From Rhodanobacteraceae bacterium (GTDB taxonomy: Bacteria; Pseudomonadota; Gammaproteobacteria; Xanthomonadales; Rhodanobacteraceae), in the NCBI GenBank assembly GCA_004299705.1, contig SCQS01000066.1, forward strand, positions 79,897-143,896: a stretch of DNA of 64,000 nucleotides, in the 5' to 3' direction. A program made the translations under genes and the position numbers. The notes under the pieces are model-generated. The model was not told the DNA's origin. It saw only the letters and a program-made list of their open reading frames with translations, and did not search any database. Positions 31,495 to 39,483 of this stretch are shown piece after piece. Every line of letters starts with the position of its first letter. Position 1 is the stretch's first letter.

Positions 31495-34386
31495 TCAGGG
31501 TGAGGCGCTCTCGATCAACAAAATCTCTTCGGGCGTGAGTCCATAGAGGGCGTACACCAGAGCGTCCAAGCGACCGGAAAGCGCTGCAAGCTTGTTGCTG
31601 GCGACGTTCCGTGTTGCCATGGTGCTCGCGGCCGCCGCGCGGGTCGCCTGCAGCAATCTGTCAACGATGTCCTCCACCGCCGCCTGCTTCTCGCGCTCGA
31701 CGCGGCTGCTGAAGTCGATCGGCGCGATCGGCAGGCGATCGGTCGATGTGGCATCGAAGTGCATGGTGCGGATGGCCCGCCCGTATACGAACCGGTACAT
31801 GTACCAGTTCATCAGCTTCGAGTTCAGCAGCCCCAGCAGGTACTTCCCGGAAAGGCGCGTCGTCGCGCTGATCTGGTTGATGGTATCGAGCGCGATCATG
31901 CGCGCCGCATCCGCATCGGCGAGGGTGGCAATGATCGCGATGTGCGGCACCGGTCGCGTGATGTGCGCGACGATGTTCTGAACCAGCACGCTGCCTTCGC
32001 GGACTCGTCCGTTGGACGGAACGTCGGTCCCGGCGACGAGCCGGGACGGGGACGAACGGATGGCGAAGCGTCCGATGTGCCGGCCACCAATGACAGCCGG
32101 ACCGCGACCGGCTTCCGTGGCGTTCGACTGCAGCATGGCGCCACGGGTGTTGCTCGCGACCGTCCCCATCCCGACGCCACGCGCATGGATTTTCTCGCCC
32201 AAGCGCAACTCGGCCTCGGACACGCCGTTCAACCAGAACCCGAAGGTCTCGCTGGTGCTCTTGGATATTCGCGTCGCGTCCACGAAATCGTTGCCGCCGC
32301 GCCGCAGCGAGGTGTAGTCGTCGCCGGCGTCGCTCGAGAAGATGCAAATGGACTGCTCGAGCTTCACCTCCTTCCACACCTTGCCGACGTCAACGAGGGT
32401 GTCGAGCGCGGGCATCATCCGCGCGCGCGTACCGGCCCACGTCGATGAGTAGGTGAGCGGTTTCGGAAGGATCATCCCGATCATGGAGCCAGAGGGCTTC
32501 GTCAACCCGGCGGCCGCAACCAGCATCAGCGCAGCAGTGTCGGTGGATCCGATCTGGAACCGATCGCTGAGGAAGGCTCGTTCAATCGGCTGCAGTTCGG
32601 CCCCGTAGGGCGGATTGCCAACGATGGCGTCGAACCCGCCGCTGAGTCGTGTCGCCCTGAACGCGGTGGCCAGGTCCAAAGGATTCAGGCGCAATTCTTC
32701 CTGGGCGGAGAGCGGCGCGCTGTCGGCGATACTCCAGTCGACCAGACTGTTGCCGCACACGATGTTGCCGTTGAGGTCGGGCAGCAGCTTCTTGAGTTCG
32801 GGGTTGCGTGAATAGTCGAACTGGTACTGGCGAGCGGTGACGGCCTTCTCGTCCTCGAGCAGTTTCAGGAACAGGGATAGCTGCGCGACCTCCACAGCCT
32901 GACGGTCGATGTCGACGCCGAAGATATTGTTCAGCAGCACCTCGCGGCGTTGCGCCAGCGACAGTCGCCAGCGGCCGTCATCCTCGCTGTAGAGGCACTT
33001 GGCGGCCTTGGCGGCCTTGGCGTTCTCGGGCCGGTTGTACCACTCGGCCTCGTGGCGCAGCAGCACGTCGAACACGGTGAGGAGGAAGCTGCCGGAACCG
33101 CAGGCGATGTCGGCGAAGCGCATCTTGGCGACCTTGGAAGGCCGCTTGCCACTGAGCAGGCGGCCAACCGCCTGGTCCACAATGTAGCGCACGATGTACT
33201 CGGGCGTGTAGTAGACACCGCCCGCCTTGCGGACTGCCGGCTTGTCCTCGATGGACACGTCGGTCTCGGTTGCGCAAATCGTGCTCCCGAGGAAGCGCTC
33301 GTAGATGGACCCGAGGATGTGGATCGGGATCACGTCGAAGTTGTAGGGCGAGTTCTCCGCAGCCAGCGCCTCGCAGATGCCGGCGAATGCAGAGTCATCA
33401 GGATTAAAGGCGGGGTTGTCGAGCGGCGGCTCGGGCTTGAACACGACGCCGTTGTAGATCCCGTCCATGCGCTTGCTGGCATTGATGAAATCACGCCAGA
33501 CGCTCGTGCCACGGCCGAAGTCGGACACTCGCACCTCGGTTTCGATCTGCTTGTCTTCGAGGAAACGCATGAACACCAGCCGGTCGAGTGCGCGCTGCAC
33601 CATCGCGGTCAAGGTCGCCGAGTCGAGCGAGGTGTCGGCCGCCTTGAACATCCGGGCGAGGTCCAGCCGGTAGCTCTCCAGCTCGGCCAGGAAGCTCTCG
33701 TCGACGGGCTGGTACCCGCCAGGCAGGAGCCCGCGTTGCCGCGAGGGGCCGCGCGCGCGCGGCAATTCGGCGGTACGACGGTCGAACGATCCCTCGGCGT
33801 GCGCCTCGCGTGAGAACAGCCAGTAAAACTCGGCGAATTTGCCGGGGTCAACGAAGTCCGTGTAGTACCAGTGCTTCCAGGTGCGATCGAGGGCGGCGTC
33901 AGGTTCAGGCCGGGCGCGACAGTCCACGACGCGGATCTGTTCGAAGTCGGTGAGCACGGCCAGCGGCGTGCCGGCGCTGTAGCCGTAGCGCCAGACCTGG
34001 AAGTGCGAATCAGCGCTGTGGTCGAGGTCGACGCTGGGTTTCTTCGCCTCGACGAAGAAGCGAACGTCGTGGAAATTTGGCGCGAGGAAAAATGCGTAGT
34101 CGGCGCGTTTCTGCGCGCGCGCGCCGCTGATGCTCATGCTTCGCTCGACCTTGACCTCCTGCTCGTAGGGGTTGCGCTCGCGCTCGTGGTCGACGTCCCA
34201 TCCAAGGGCCTTCAGGAAGGGGTCGATGAAATCCTTGCGCGCCTGGGCCTCCGAATACGAGGGCTGCATGTAGAGGTGTGCGCCATGTTGGAAATCAGCA
34301 ACCAGACGCAGGACCTTGGCGTGCGCGGCGTCAAAAGCTGACGTGCGGTTCACGTCAAGGGCGCGGGGAGCGGCGGATGGCGTCAC
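31495..34386 (-). CDS. Type IIG restriction-modification enzyme
   Basis: 963 residues. The N-terminal PD-(D/E)XK nuclease has Asp96 (KRADYAFFL) and Glu113-x-Lys115 (FFVEAKKP). The methyltransferase has motif I DIACGSGSF at 426-434 and motif IV NPPY at 591-594, the gamma-class N6-adenine order. The C-terminal 250 residues form a TaqI-like target-recognition domain (ISATTRLSGKYLLGLLNSKL). One polypeptide therefore both methylates and cuts. Start is GTG 34386 with a weak ribosome site. There is no shared leader module, unlike its neighbours, so it looks like a later insertion into the array. Confidence 0.88.
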   Translation of the reverse strand: MTPSAAPRALDVNRTSAFDAAHAKVLRLVADFQHGAHLYMQPSYSEAQARKDFIDPFLKALGWDVDHERERNPYEQEVKVERSMSISGARAQKRADYAFFLAPNFHDVRFFVEAKKPSVDLDHSADSHFQVWRYGYSAGTPLAVLTDFEQIRVVDCRARPEPDAALDRTWKHWYYTDFVDPGKFAEFYWLFSREAHAEGSFDRRTAELPRARGPSRQRGLLPGGYQPVDESFLAELESYRLDLARMFKAADTSLDSATLTAMVQRALDRLVFMRFLEDKQIETEVRVSDFGRGTSVWRDFINASKRMDGIYNGVVFKPEPPLDNPAFNPDDSAFAGICEALAAENSPYNFDVIPIHILGSIYERFLGSTICATETDVSIEDKPAVRKAGGVYYTPEYIVRYIVDQAVGRLLSGKRPSKVAKMRFADIACGSGSFLLTVFDVLLRHEAEWYNRPENAKAAKAAKCLYSEDDGRWRLSLAQRREVLLNNIFGVDIDRQAVEVAQLSLFLKLLEDEKAVTARQYQFDYSRNPELKKLLPDLNGNIVCGNSLVDWSIADSAPLSAQEELRLNPLDLATAFRATRLSGGFDAIVGNPPYGAELQPIERAFLSDRFQIGSTDTAALMLVAAAGLTKPSGSMIGMILPKPLTYSSTWAGTRARMMPALDTLVDVGKVWKEVKLEQSICIFSSDAGDDYTSLRRGGNDFVDATRISKSTSETFGFWLNGVSEAELRLGEKIHARGVGMGTVASNTRGAMLQSNATEAGRGPAVIGGRHIGRFAIRSSPSRLVAGTDVPSNGRVREGSVLVQNIVAHITRPVPHIAIIATLADADAARMIALDTINQISATTRLSGKYLLGLLNSKLMNWYMYRFVYGRAIRTMHFDATSTDRLPIAPIDFSSRVEREKQAAVEDIVDRLLQATRAAAASTMATRNVASNKLAALSGRLDALVYALYGLTPEEILLIESASP

Positions 34387-34660
34387 GGCGCTGCGCTATG
34401 CGGCCGCGGCGGGCTATCTGGAAGCATGGTCGCACACGACTGTTCTCGCCAGCTCTCGCAAGCGCGGTTGATGTCACCACCGGATGGCATCTTAGGACCC
34501 CCTCATGGCGCGGATGGATGCGGTCACGCGGTAATGGCCTGGCTCGACACCATGGCCGCTACAAACATTTTACCAAGCCGCATCTTCCGCATGTTTTGAT
34601 GACCGACTTCCGGCTGGGGGCGGTTGGCATCGCGGCGCCGTTGGCGGAACAGCGTGCGCA
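34387..34660. other. Gene-free region upstream of the restriction-modification gene
   Basis: About 275 nt without a convincing gene; lower G+C around 34550-34600 (CAAACATTTTACC). It must hold the promoter of the restriction gene and perhaps control sites, but no shared core is present. Confidence 0.4.
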
Positions 34661-34695
34661 ATAAAACGCCGCCTGCTTGGAACAGGCGGCGTTGG
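34661..34695 (-). terminator. Intrinsic terminator, CGCCGCCTG family
   Basis: ACGCCGCCTG-CTTGGAA-CAGGCGGCGT; ends the operon at 34699. Confidence 0.85.
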
Positions 34696-34698
34696 GGA

Positions 34699-35547
34699 TT
34701 ACAGCGGGTCGATCTCGTCGACCGGCAGGCCGAGCGCCTTGGCACGGCCCAGAACGTCCTCGTAGCTGTTGGCGAGTTCCTTCCACGGCCAATCCTGCTT
34801 GAGGTCGCGCAGCATGGTCAGGGTGTCCATGAGCAACACCTGCAGCTTTGCGTCTTCGCGATCGTGCTTGGCATTCCGCAATTGCGAATCGGAATCCGCA
34901 ATTGCGACTTCCGCCGCGACATCCGTGGTAGGCGCCACGATGGGCACTGCACGGCAACGCATGCCGACATAAGCCGGAATGGTCGTGATACCGCGAACCT
35001 GGCAAGCGCCGACACGGTGGTTGCCGTCCCAGAGCCATGCGCCGGTGGGCGTGTCGTAAACCACGATCGGCTCGTCGATCGGACGATCGAGCATGTCGGC
35101 GTACCGGTGCGGCTGGCCTTCCTCGGCCCACGTCTTCTCCTCACCACGGAACCAGTCGGCGTCGGGCGCATCGTTGAGGCGCGCGATCGGGAACTCCGCG
35201 ACATACCACCACTGCAGCTCCCTGGGATCGGCGTAGCCGGTCTCGCCGGGGCTGTACTGGTCGCGGCAGAACGAAGCGGCATAGCCGCCGTGCTGAGGCG
35301 CGGGAACCGCGCCGGCTCGCCAGGCGCCATCCCAGGCCGCTTTGGTTTCGAGCGACCTCATGTACTCGGCGTGTGCGGCTGTTGCGCTGGTGCCGCGCGT
35401 GGTCCAGAGGACTTCCGCATCGGCGTGGATCTTGTGGAGCTGCGCTGCGGCATCTTCGACGTTCTCGGCAGTGCAGCAGAACGCGCGCGTGCCGCCCGGG
35501 TGCAGAATCGGTTCCTTGCGATACAGAACCACCATGGACCGGCTCAT
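34699..35547 (-). CDS. WIVLYR-type domain fused to a ParB/sulfiredoxin-like domain
   Basis: 282 residues. The N terminus (MVVLYRKEPILH, FCCTAENVEDAAAQL) is the small domain shared with the three genes upstream. Residues about 140-195 contain EPIVVYDTPTGAWLWDGNHR followed by VGACQVRGITTIPAYVG, the DGNHR signature of ParB-nuclease-like folds that bind nucleotides. A palindromic GCAATTGCG element is embedded in frame near residues 217-225. Last of a four-gene overlapping operon. Confidence 0.7.
   Translation of the reverse strand: MSRSMVVLYRKEPILHPGGTRAFCCTAENVEDAAAQLHKIHADAEVLWTTRGTSATAAHAEYMRSLETKAAWDGAWRAGAVPAPQHGGYAASFCRDQYSPGETGYADPRELQWWYVAEFPIARLNDAPDADWFRGEEKTWAEEGQPHRYADMLDRPIDEPIVVYDTPTGAWLWDGNHRVGACQVRGITTIPAYVGMRCRAVPIVAPTTDVAAEVAIADSDSQLRNAKHDREDAKLQVLLMDTLTMLRDLKQDWPWKELANSYEDVLGRAKALGLPVDEIDPL
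34877..34906. repeat. Palindromic GCAATTGCG element, copy 3, inside a gene
   Basis: CGCAATTGCGAATCGGAATC then CGCAATTGCG; lies in frame inside the 34699-35547 gene and encodes part of a hydrophilic linker. Confidence 0.55.
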
Positions 35548-36002
35548 GCGCCGTCTCCGTCGTCATCCTCTACGTCATCCGTGTCGCGCACGGTGCGGCC
35601 GGTGGTGATGACGATCTCGGCGATGGCCGAGGTGGTGTCGGAGTTCCATTCCTTGCCATCGAGCAGCGCGGCGATGTCATCCATCGACTTGCTGTCGAGG
35701 CTGGGCTCGAACGGCATCGCGAGCAGCTTGGCGAATTCGCGCCCCACCTGCTCAACCATGGTGGCGGTGCGCCGCGCCGGCGGCGTACGGATGCACTCGT
35801 TCACGATCTTGGCGCATTCCGTGCCAGCGATCTTGCGGACGATCTCGAGGTGGTTGCGCTTGGCGGCGCAGGCCTCGAGGTCGAACAGTTGCTTCACCGC
35901 GTCCTCGCCGTCGCGTGCCATGCACGTGAAGATGAGGTGCGGTTCGGTGGGATCGAGGTGTTTGGTGCGATACAACACGATCCACGGGTTCAGTTCATTC
36001 AT
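35544..36002 (-). CDS. WIVLYR-type small-domain protein
   Basis: 152 residues: NPWIVLYRTKHLD, LIFTCMARDGEDAVKQL at the N terminus, then a helical middle and a very acidic tail. ATGA overlaps with both neighbours. A Cys (LEACAAKRN) follows the helix at the same place as in the paralogue at 42213. Confidence 0.7.
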   Translation of the reverse strand: MNELNPWIVLYRTKHLDPTEPHLIFTCMARDGEDAVKQLFDLEACAAKRNHLEIVRKIAGTECAKIVNECIRTPPARRTATMVEQVGREFAKLLAMPFEPSLDSKSMDDIAALLDGKEWNSDTTSAIAEIVITTGRTVRDTDDVEDDDGDGA

Positions 36003-36241
36003 GACGGGTTGGTCTCCGTTTCAGCTTCGGTGAAGTAGGCCTGCATCGAATCCCCCCAGTGCTCGACGGCATCGGTGTGGCTGGTGCCGGGTTCGGACCA
36101 CGGGATGACGCATCCGGGATGTGCGGCCTGGCACTGCTCGTCCGCCTCGTCCATGTCCGCGGCCTCGCAGGCGAAAGACAGGGGTTCGGCGACGATGCCG
36201 GGCATCTGGTAGAGCACGATCCACGGCTGTTTACCGTTCAC
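35999..36241 (-). CDS. WIVLYR-type small-domain protein
   Basis: 80 residues from GTG 36241, which overlaps the previous TGA (GTGA). QPWIVLYQMPG, LSFACEAADMDEADEQC and CVIPWSEPG give the whole domain with little else, so this is the minimal form of the family. Confidence 0.7.
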   Translation of the reverse strand: MNGKQPWIVLYQMPGIVAEPLSFACEAADMDEADEQCQAAHPGCVIPWSEPGTSHTDAVEHWGDSMQAYFTEAETETNPS

Positions 36242-36528
36242 GACGCTGCCCCACTGGCCAGCATCGCGTGGCTCCGCGCGTAATCGAACCGCGCGAACTC
36301 GAACAGCTTGTCCTGCGGCAGCTCGGCTCCGGCCTTGGCCAGCGCGAGCGTCTGGAAGTCCGTGCAGGGGTACGCGCCATCCTGCTTCGGCCAATCCTTG
36401 GGGAAGTGGAGCGTGTATGGGATCTGCGGACGGAAGCGCGGTTTCGTCTCGATGACGAAGCCGTCGTTCGATTCCCAGTAGGCGTAGTTGGTGCCGTCGG
36501 GCGGCTGTTTCTTCCAACGCCTGGGCAT
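36238..36528 (-). CDS. Hypothetical protein, first gene of a four-gene operon
   Basis: 96 residues from ATG 36528 (AAGGAG upstream). NYAYWESNDGFVIETKPRF and YPCTDFQTLALAKAGAEL; no known family. Confidence 0.65.
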   Translation of the reverse strand: MPRRWKKQPPDGTNYAYWESNDGFVIETKPRFRPQIPYTLHFPKDWPKQDGAYPCTDFQTLALAKAGAELPQDKLFEFARFDYARSHAMLASGAAS

Positions 36529-36544
36529 GGGGTTCTCCTTGGTT

Positions 36545-36611
36545 CCGGCGAAGTGCCGGGTTCGGCACCGAGCGCGGCTGGTCGCGACTGGGCTGTTGCG
36601 CGGGATCACCA
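36545..36611 (-). promoter_or_regulatory. Shared leader module (gene at 36528)
   Basis: TGG-TGATCCCG-CGCAACA at 36594-36611; 30 nt; GAA and stem CCGGC/GCCGG. Drives four overlapping genes. Confidence 0.8.
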
Positions 36612-36629
36612 TTCGGATGGCGCGCGCAC

Positions 36630-36661
36630 GAAAAACGCCGCCTGCGTGAACAGGCAGCGTT
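36630..36661 (-). terminator. Intrinsic terminator, CGCCGCCTG family
   Basis: ACGCCGCCTG-CGTGAA-CAGGCAGCGT with one mismatch; ends the gene at 36687. Confidence 0.8.
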
Positions 36662-36686
36662 GATGCAATCGGGTTGAAGGAATCCG

Positions 36687-36908
36687 TCAGAGAGCGGCAG
36701 TCGATCGGACGGGGGTCGTTTTCACGCCCGCAGAGCCGTTCAGGCACACCCACTCGTTGCCGATCTTGCGGTAGCGCTCAACGCCGCCTTCGATCATCAC
36801 TTCGTAGTACGCCAGCCCACGACGGTTGGCTTCCTTCTCGAGGTCGCCCGCCTGGTCGCCACGGAAGCCGACCAGCTTGCCGTCAGGCTTTTTGCCCATC
36901 GCGATCAT
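36687..36908 (-). CDS. Small hypothetical protein
   Basis: 73 residues from ATG 36908, overlapping the upstream stop by 4 nt. EKEANRRGLAYYEVMIEGGV then ERYRKIGNEWVCLNG; compact alpha/beta. Confidence 0.65.
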   Translation of the reverse strand: MIAMGKKPDGKLVGFRGDQAGDLEKEANRRGLAYYEVMIEGGVERYRKIGNEWVCLNGSAGVKTTPVRSTAAL

Positions 36909-37240
36909 GCCGCGACGGGACCGTCTTCTTCTTCGACGTAATGGCAGCGGACGCCTTTCGGGAGCAGGTGGATGACCCCGCCGTCGTCTCCGTACACCTT
37001 GTCGACAAGGATGGCGGGCAATCTGAACTTCGACATGTCTCCGCCGCTGCGCCGATGCGCCAGAACGGTCTCGATGTCGAGAAGATCGACGCCAGTCCCG
37101 CGGGCTTCCTCGGCCACGATGATGAACTCGTAGGCGTGGCGCGCGTAGGCCTCGGCCGCCGCCTCCTTGGACTCTGCCTCGATCGGTTGCAACGTCGGTG
37201 TGCCGCTGTCGGTCACGCGAACAATGACCATGAATTGCAT
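36905..37240 (-). CDS. Small protein distantly like the WIVLYR family
   Basis: 111 residues from ATG 37240 with GAGGAA upstream. FMVIVRVTDSGTPTLQPIEA and SKEAAAEAYARHAYEFIIV keep the strand-strand-helix-strand order without the aromatic signature. Confidence 0.65.
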   Translation of the reverse strand: MQFMVIVRVTDSGTPTLQPIEAESKEAAAEAYARHAYEFIIVAEEARGTGVDLLDIETVLAHRRSGGDMSKFRLPAILVDKVYGDDGGVIHLLPKGVRCHYVEEEDGPVAA

Positions 37241-37258
37241 GCGTAATTTCCTCGCGCT

Positions 37259-37324
37259 CCGGCGGATGCCGGGTTCGCCGGCAGAAACGCGGGGTGGTGA
37301 TCGGGCTGTTGCGCGCGATTGCCA
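37259..37324 (-). promoter_or_regulatory. Shared leader module (gene at 37240)
   Basis: TGG-CAATCGCG-CGCAACA at 37307-37324; 30 nt; GAA and stem CCGGC/GCCGG. Confidence 0.8.
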
Positions 37325-37383
37325 CAACGCTCGGACTCGTCATCCACAGCGCCGGCACCCGCGGTCTGCATGGCGGGATTCGG

Positions 37384-37419
37384 AAAAAGGAACCCCACCG
37401 GCAAGTGCCGGTGGGGTTG
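37384..37419 (-). terminator. Intrinsic terminator
   Basis: AACCCCACCGGC/GCCGGTGGGGTT stem; ends the gene at 37430. Confidence 0.85.
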
Positions 37420-37429
37420 TGGGCGCGGG

Positions 37430-38197
37430 TCAGTAGTCGATGTCGTTCCATTCGACGATCTCGATGTCGCCCTTGGCGATCCCGAGGACACGCAGGTTGT
37501 CCTTGTCCCAAGGCTCCGATTCGGTACCCCAGTCGACGGACACCTGCTCGATCGCCGCTGCGGCCGCATCAGCGGCAGTCGCGGCCTCGTAGTCGGCGAT
37601 GTGCACGGTACCGCGGCCATCGGCCTGCTGGACGAACACGGTGAACGTAGACATGGCCGGCTCGGCCGCGTCGTCGGACGGATCGCCATCGGGGTCGCCG
37701 CGCGCGGTCCGGATCAGCGATTCGGCGAATTCGGGGTCCACAAACGGCGCGCGGACTTCGCACGCCACCGGCACCTCGGCGCCATCCTCGTCGTCCAGGC
37801 AAGGCAGCTTCGGCAGCTCGTTCAGCCGATCATCCTCCATGCCTTCCACGTCGTAATCCGCGACCAGGACCTCCACCGGCACGCTGGCGATCACGTCCTG
37901 CACCAGCCCGCCGTCCAGCCGCACGACCACCATTGGTTTCCGCGCCGGCGCCAGCTCGGCCGCCGTCTTCAGGAGCGGTCCGAACTCCTGGTCGTCGAAG
38001 AACACGAACGGTTCTTCGTAGCCGCCCGCCTCCGCCATTTCCTTCGCCTTGAGGTAATGCTGTCCGTGGTCGAACTCCAGATCGGTGACGCTGACGGTGA
38101 AGATCGGCATCTCCGGTTCACCACTGGCGCCAGTGCAGGCCACGGCCACACGGACGGGCCGCTCGGCCGACTGCTGCGGAATTGCATTGGTATCCAT
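37430..38197 (-). CDS. Acidic two-domain protein
   Basis: 255 residues from ATG 38197 (GGGAAG upstream). Residues 10-150 are strand-rich and very acidic; residues about 175-255 (STFTVFVQQADGRGTVHIAD, ATAADAAAAAIEQ) repeat the strand-strand-helix plan of the small-domain family. Unknown function. Confidence 0.65.
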   Translation of the reverse strand: MDTNAIPQQSAERPVRVAVACTGASGEPEMPIFTVSVTDLEFDHGQHYLKAKEMAEAGGYEEPFVFFDDQEFGPLLKTAAELAPARKPMVVVRLDGGLVQDVIASVPVEVLVADYDVEGMEDDRLNELPKLPCLDDEDGAEVPVACEVRAPFVDPEFAESLIRTARGDPDGDPSDDAAEPAMSTFTVFVQQADGRGTVHIADYEAATAADAAAAAIEQVSVDWGTESEPWDKDNLRVLGIAKGDIEIVEWNDIDY

Positions 38198-38210
38198 CTC
38201 ACTTCCCATT

Positions 38211-38279
38211 GCCGGCGGGATGCCGGGTTCGCTGCCAGCGCGCAGTCAAGCCAACCATGGGTGTTGCGGGAGGTCATCA
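38211..38279 (-). promoter_or_regulatory. Shared leader module (gene at 38197)
   Basis: TGA-TGACCTCC-CGCAACA at 38262-38279; 31 nt; GAA and stem CCGGC/GCCGG. Confidence 0.7.
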
Positions 38280-38311
38280 AGGCGTGGCGACGGTGCGGCG
38301 ATCGTGCGCGC

Positions 38312-38346
38312 AAAAGAAAACGCCGCCTGCGTGAACAGGCGGCGTG
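38312..38346 (-). terminator. Intrinsic terminator, CGCCGCCTG family
   Basis: ACGCCGCCTG-CGTGAA-CAGGCGGCGT; ends the gene at 38361. Confidence 0.85.
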
Positions 38347-38360
38347 GGTGTGGACTGCGA

Positions 38361-38801
38361 TCAGGCCGCGCGCGGCGATCCCTGGGTGGCCAGCAGGGCG
38401 TGGACGCGCGAGGCAATGACGGCGGGACTGAGGCTGATGTCGTCCCGGCAGGTGAAGAACCGATCCCGGGTGCGGGCGAAGACGTTGGTGATCGTCCCGG
38501 ACAGGCGCTCGCTCCACTTGAACGACTCGACGCCATCGGTGGTGTGCCACCCGGAGGGCGGCAGCACGTTCAGCGCCTTGTCGTAAGCCTCGGCGGTGAT
38601 CTCCTTGAACGGGGCGCGCCAGTGGGCGTCGTGGGCGGCGCGGAATTCCTCGCGGGTGCCGACACGGAGCTCGGGGCCGTATTCCTCGACGAGCTGGGCC
38701 TGGGTCTTGCCGCTGTAGCCACCGGCGAGGGTGCCGTCATCGCGCTGGTACACGACGTCGATCGCGCCAGCACCGACAAAGAACAGCTTGTCAGTTTCCA
38801 T
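38361..38801 (-). CDS. Conserved-looking hypothetical protein
   Basis: 146 residues from ATG 38801. REEFRAAHDAHWRAPFKEIT, LNVLPPSGW and ESFKWSERLSGTITNVFA suggest a defined alpha/beta domain of the type common on plasmids; I cannot name the family with certainty. Confidence 0.65.
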   Translation of the reverse strand: METDKLFFVGAGAIDVVYQRDDGTLAGGYSGKTQAQLVEEYGPELRVGTREEFRAAHDAHWRAPFKEITAEAYDKALNVLPPSGWHTTDGVESFKWSERLSGTITNVFARTRDRFFTCRDDISLSPAVIASRVHALLATQGSPRAA

Positions 38802-38817
38802 GGGGGTTCCTTGTGGA

Positions 38818-38885
38818 CCCGCGAATTGCGGGGTTCGGAAGGTGAAGCGGCCGGCGGGGCGGCACGCTGTTGCGCACGGTGACCA
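38818..38885 (-). promoter_or_regulatory. Shared leader module (gene at 38801)
   Basis: TGG-TCACCGTG-CGCAACA at 38868-38885; 31 nt; GAA and stem CCCCGC/GCGGG, a stem variant. Confidence 0.8.
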
Positions 38886-38910
38886 CCGGTCCGCGCGCGT
38901 CAGCACCGAC

Positions 38911-38944
38911 GAAAAACCCGCACGCCGGAAAGGCATGCGGGTGG
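38911..38944 (-). terminator. Intrinsic terminator
   Basis: AACCCGCA(C)GCC...GGCATGCGGGT stem with A-run; ends the gene at 38950. Confidence 0.75.
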
Positions 38945-38949
38945 TTGGG

Positions 38950-39315
38950 TCAGTTGGTGGTCCACGGGAACCGGACGGCGCCTTTCCGGAGATCGAACGC
39001 CTCGGCTTCGCCCAGGATTCGCACGCCGGCGTCGAGGTCGGCGAGCGGCATGGAGGTGTCGACGGTGGTGACCACCCTCTTGCCGTTCTGCCGATCGAAG
39101 GTCCGCTGGGTCGTCACGACCACGGTTCCGGGGCCCCAGGCCTTGGTGCGCGGCTGGAAGTCGTCGCTGGCCTCGAACTCGGCCTTCAACGTCTCGGCGA
39201 CGGACTTGCCGTCCGGCACCTTGAGGCAGACGGACTTGACGCCGCGGCCGCCCTGCAGGAGCACGCCGTACACGGTGCCGACGACGCGGGTGGTGGATTG
39301 CGATTGCGTTTGCAT
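38950..39315 (-). CDS. Hypothetical strand-rich protein
   Basis: 121 residues from ATG 39315 (GAGG upstream). TVVVTTQRTFDRQNGKRVVT and other beta hairpins; no family recognised. Confidence 0.65.
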   Translation of the reverse strand: MQTQSQSTTRVVGTVYGVLLQGGRGVKSVCLKVPDGKSVAETLKAEFEASDDFQPRTKAWGPGTVVVTTQRTFDRQNGKRVVTTVDTSMPLADLDAGVRILGEAEAFDLRKGAVRFPWTTN

Positions 39316-39330
39316 GGGAAGCATCCTCTA

Positions 39331-39399
39331 TCCGGCAATGGACCGGGTTCATCACCAGCGCGGTGCCGGGGCAACCAGTGGTGTTGCGGGGGATGACCA
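39331..39399 (-). promoter_or_regulatory. Shared leader module (gene at 39315)
   Basis: TGG-TCATCCCC-CGCAACA at 39382-39399; 31 nt; GAA and stem CCCGG/CCGG(A). Confidence 0.8.
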
Positions 39400-39430
39400 T
39401 CGGAATAGCGTCGGCGCGGAGCCCGCGCGC

Positions 39431-39466
39431 ACAAAGAAACGCCGCCTGCGTGAACAGGCGGCGTTG
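39431..39466 (-). terminator. Intrinsic terminator, CGCCGCCTG family
   Basis: ACGCCGCCTG-CGTGAA-CAGGCGGCGT; ends the helicase gene at 39484. Confidence 0.85.
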
Positions 39467-39483
39467 GGTTTCCGAATGACTTG

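Noticed and set aside
36594..36611. Shared core as a sigma-54 promoter (TGG...GC)
   Set aside because: Sigma-54 sites need 10 nt between GG and GC and read TTGC at -12; here the gap is 9 nt in all good copies and the right half is CGCAACA.
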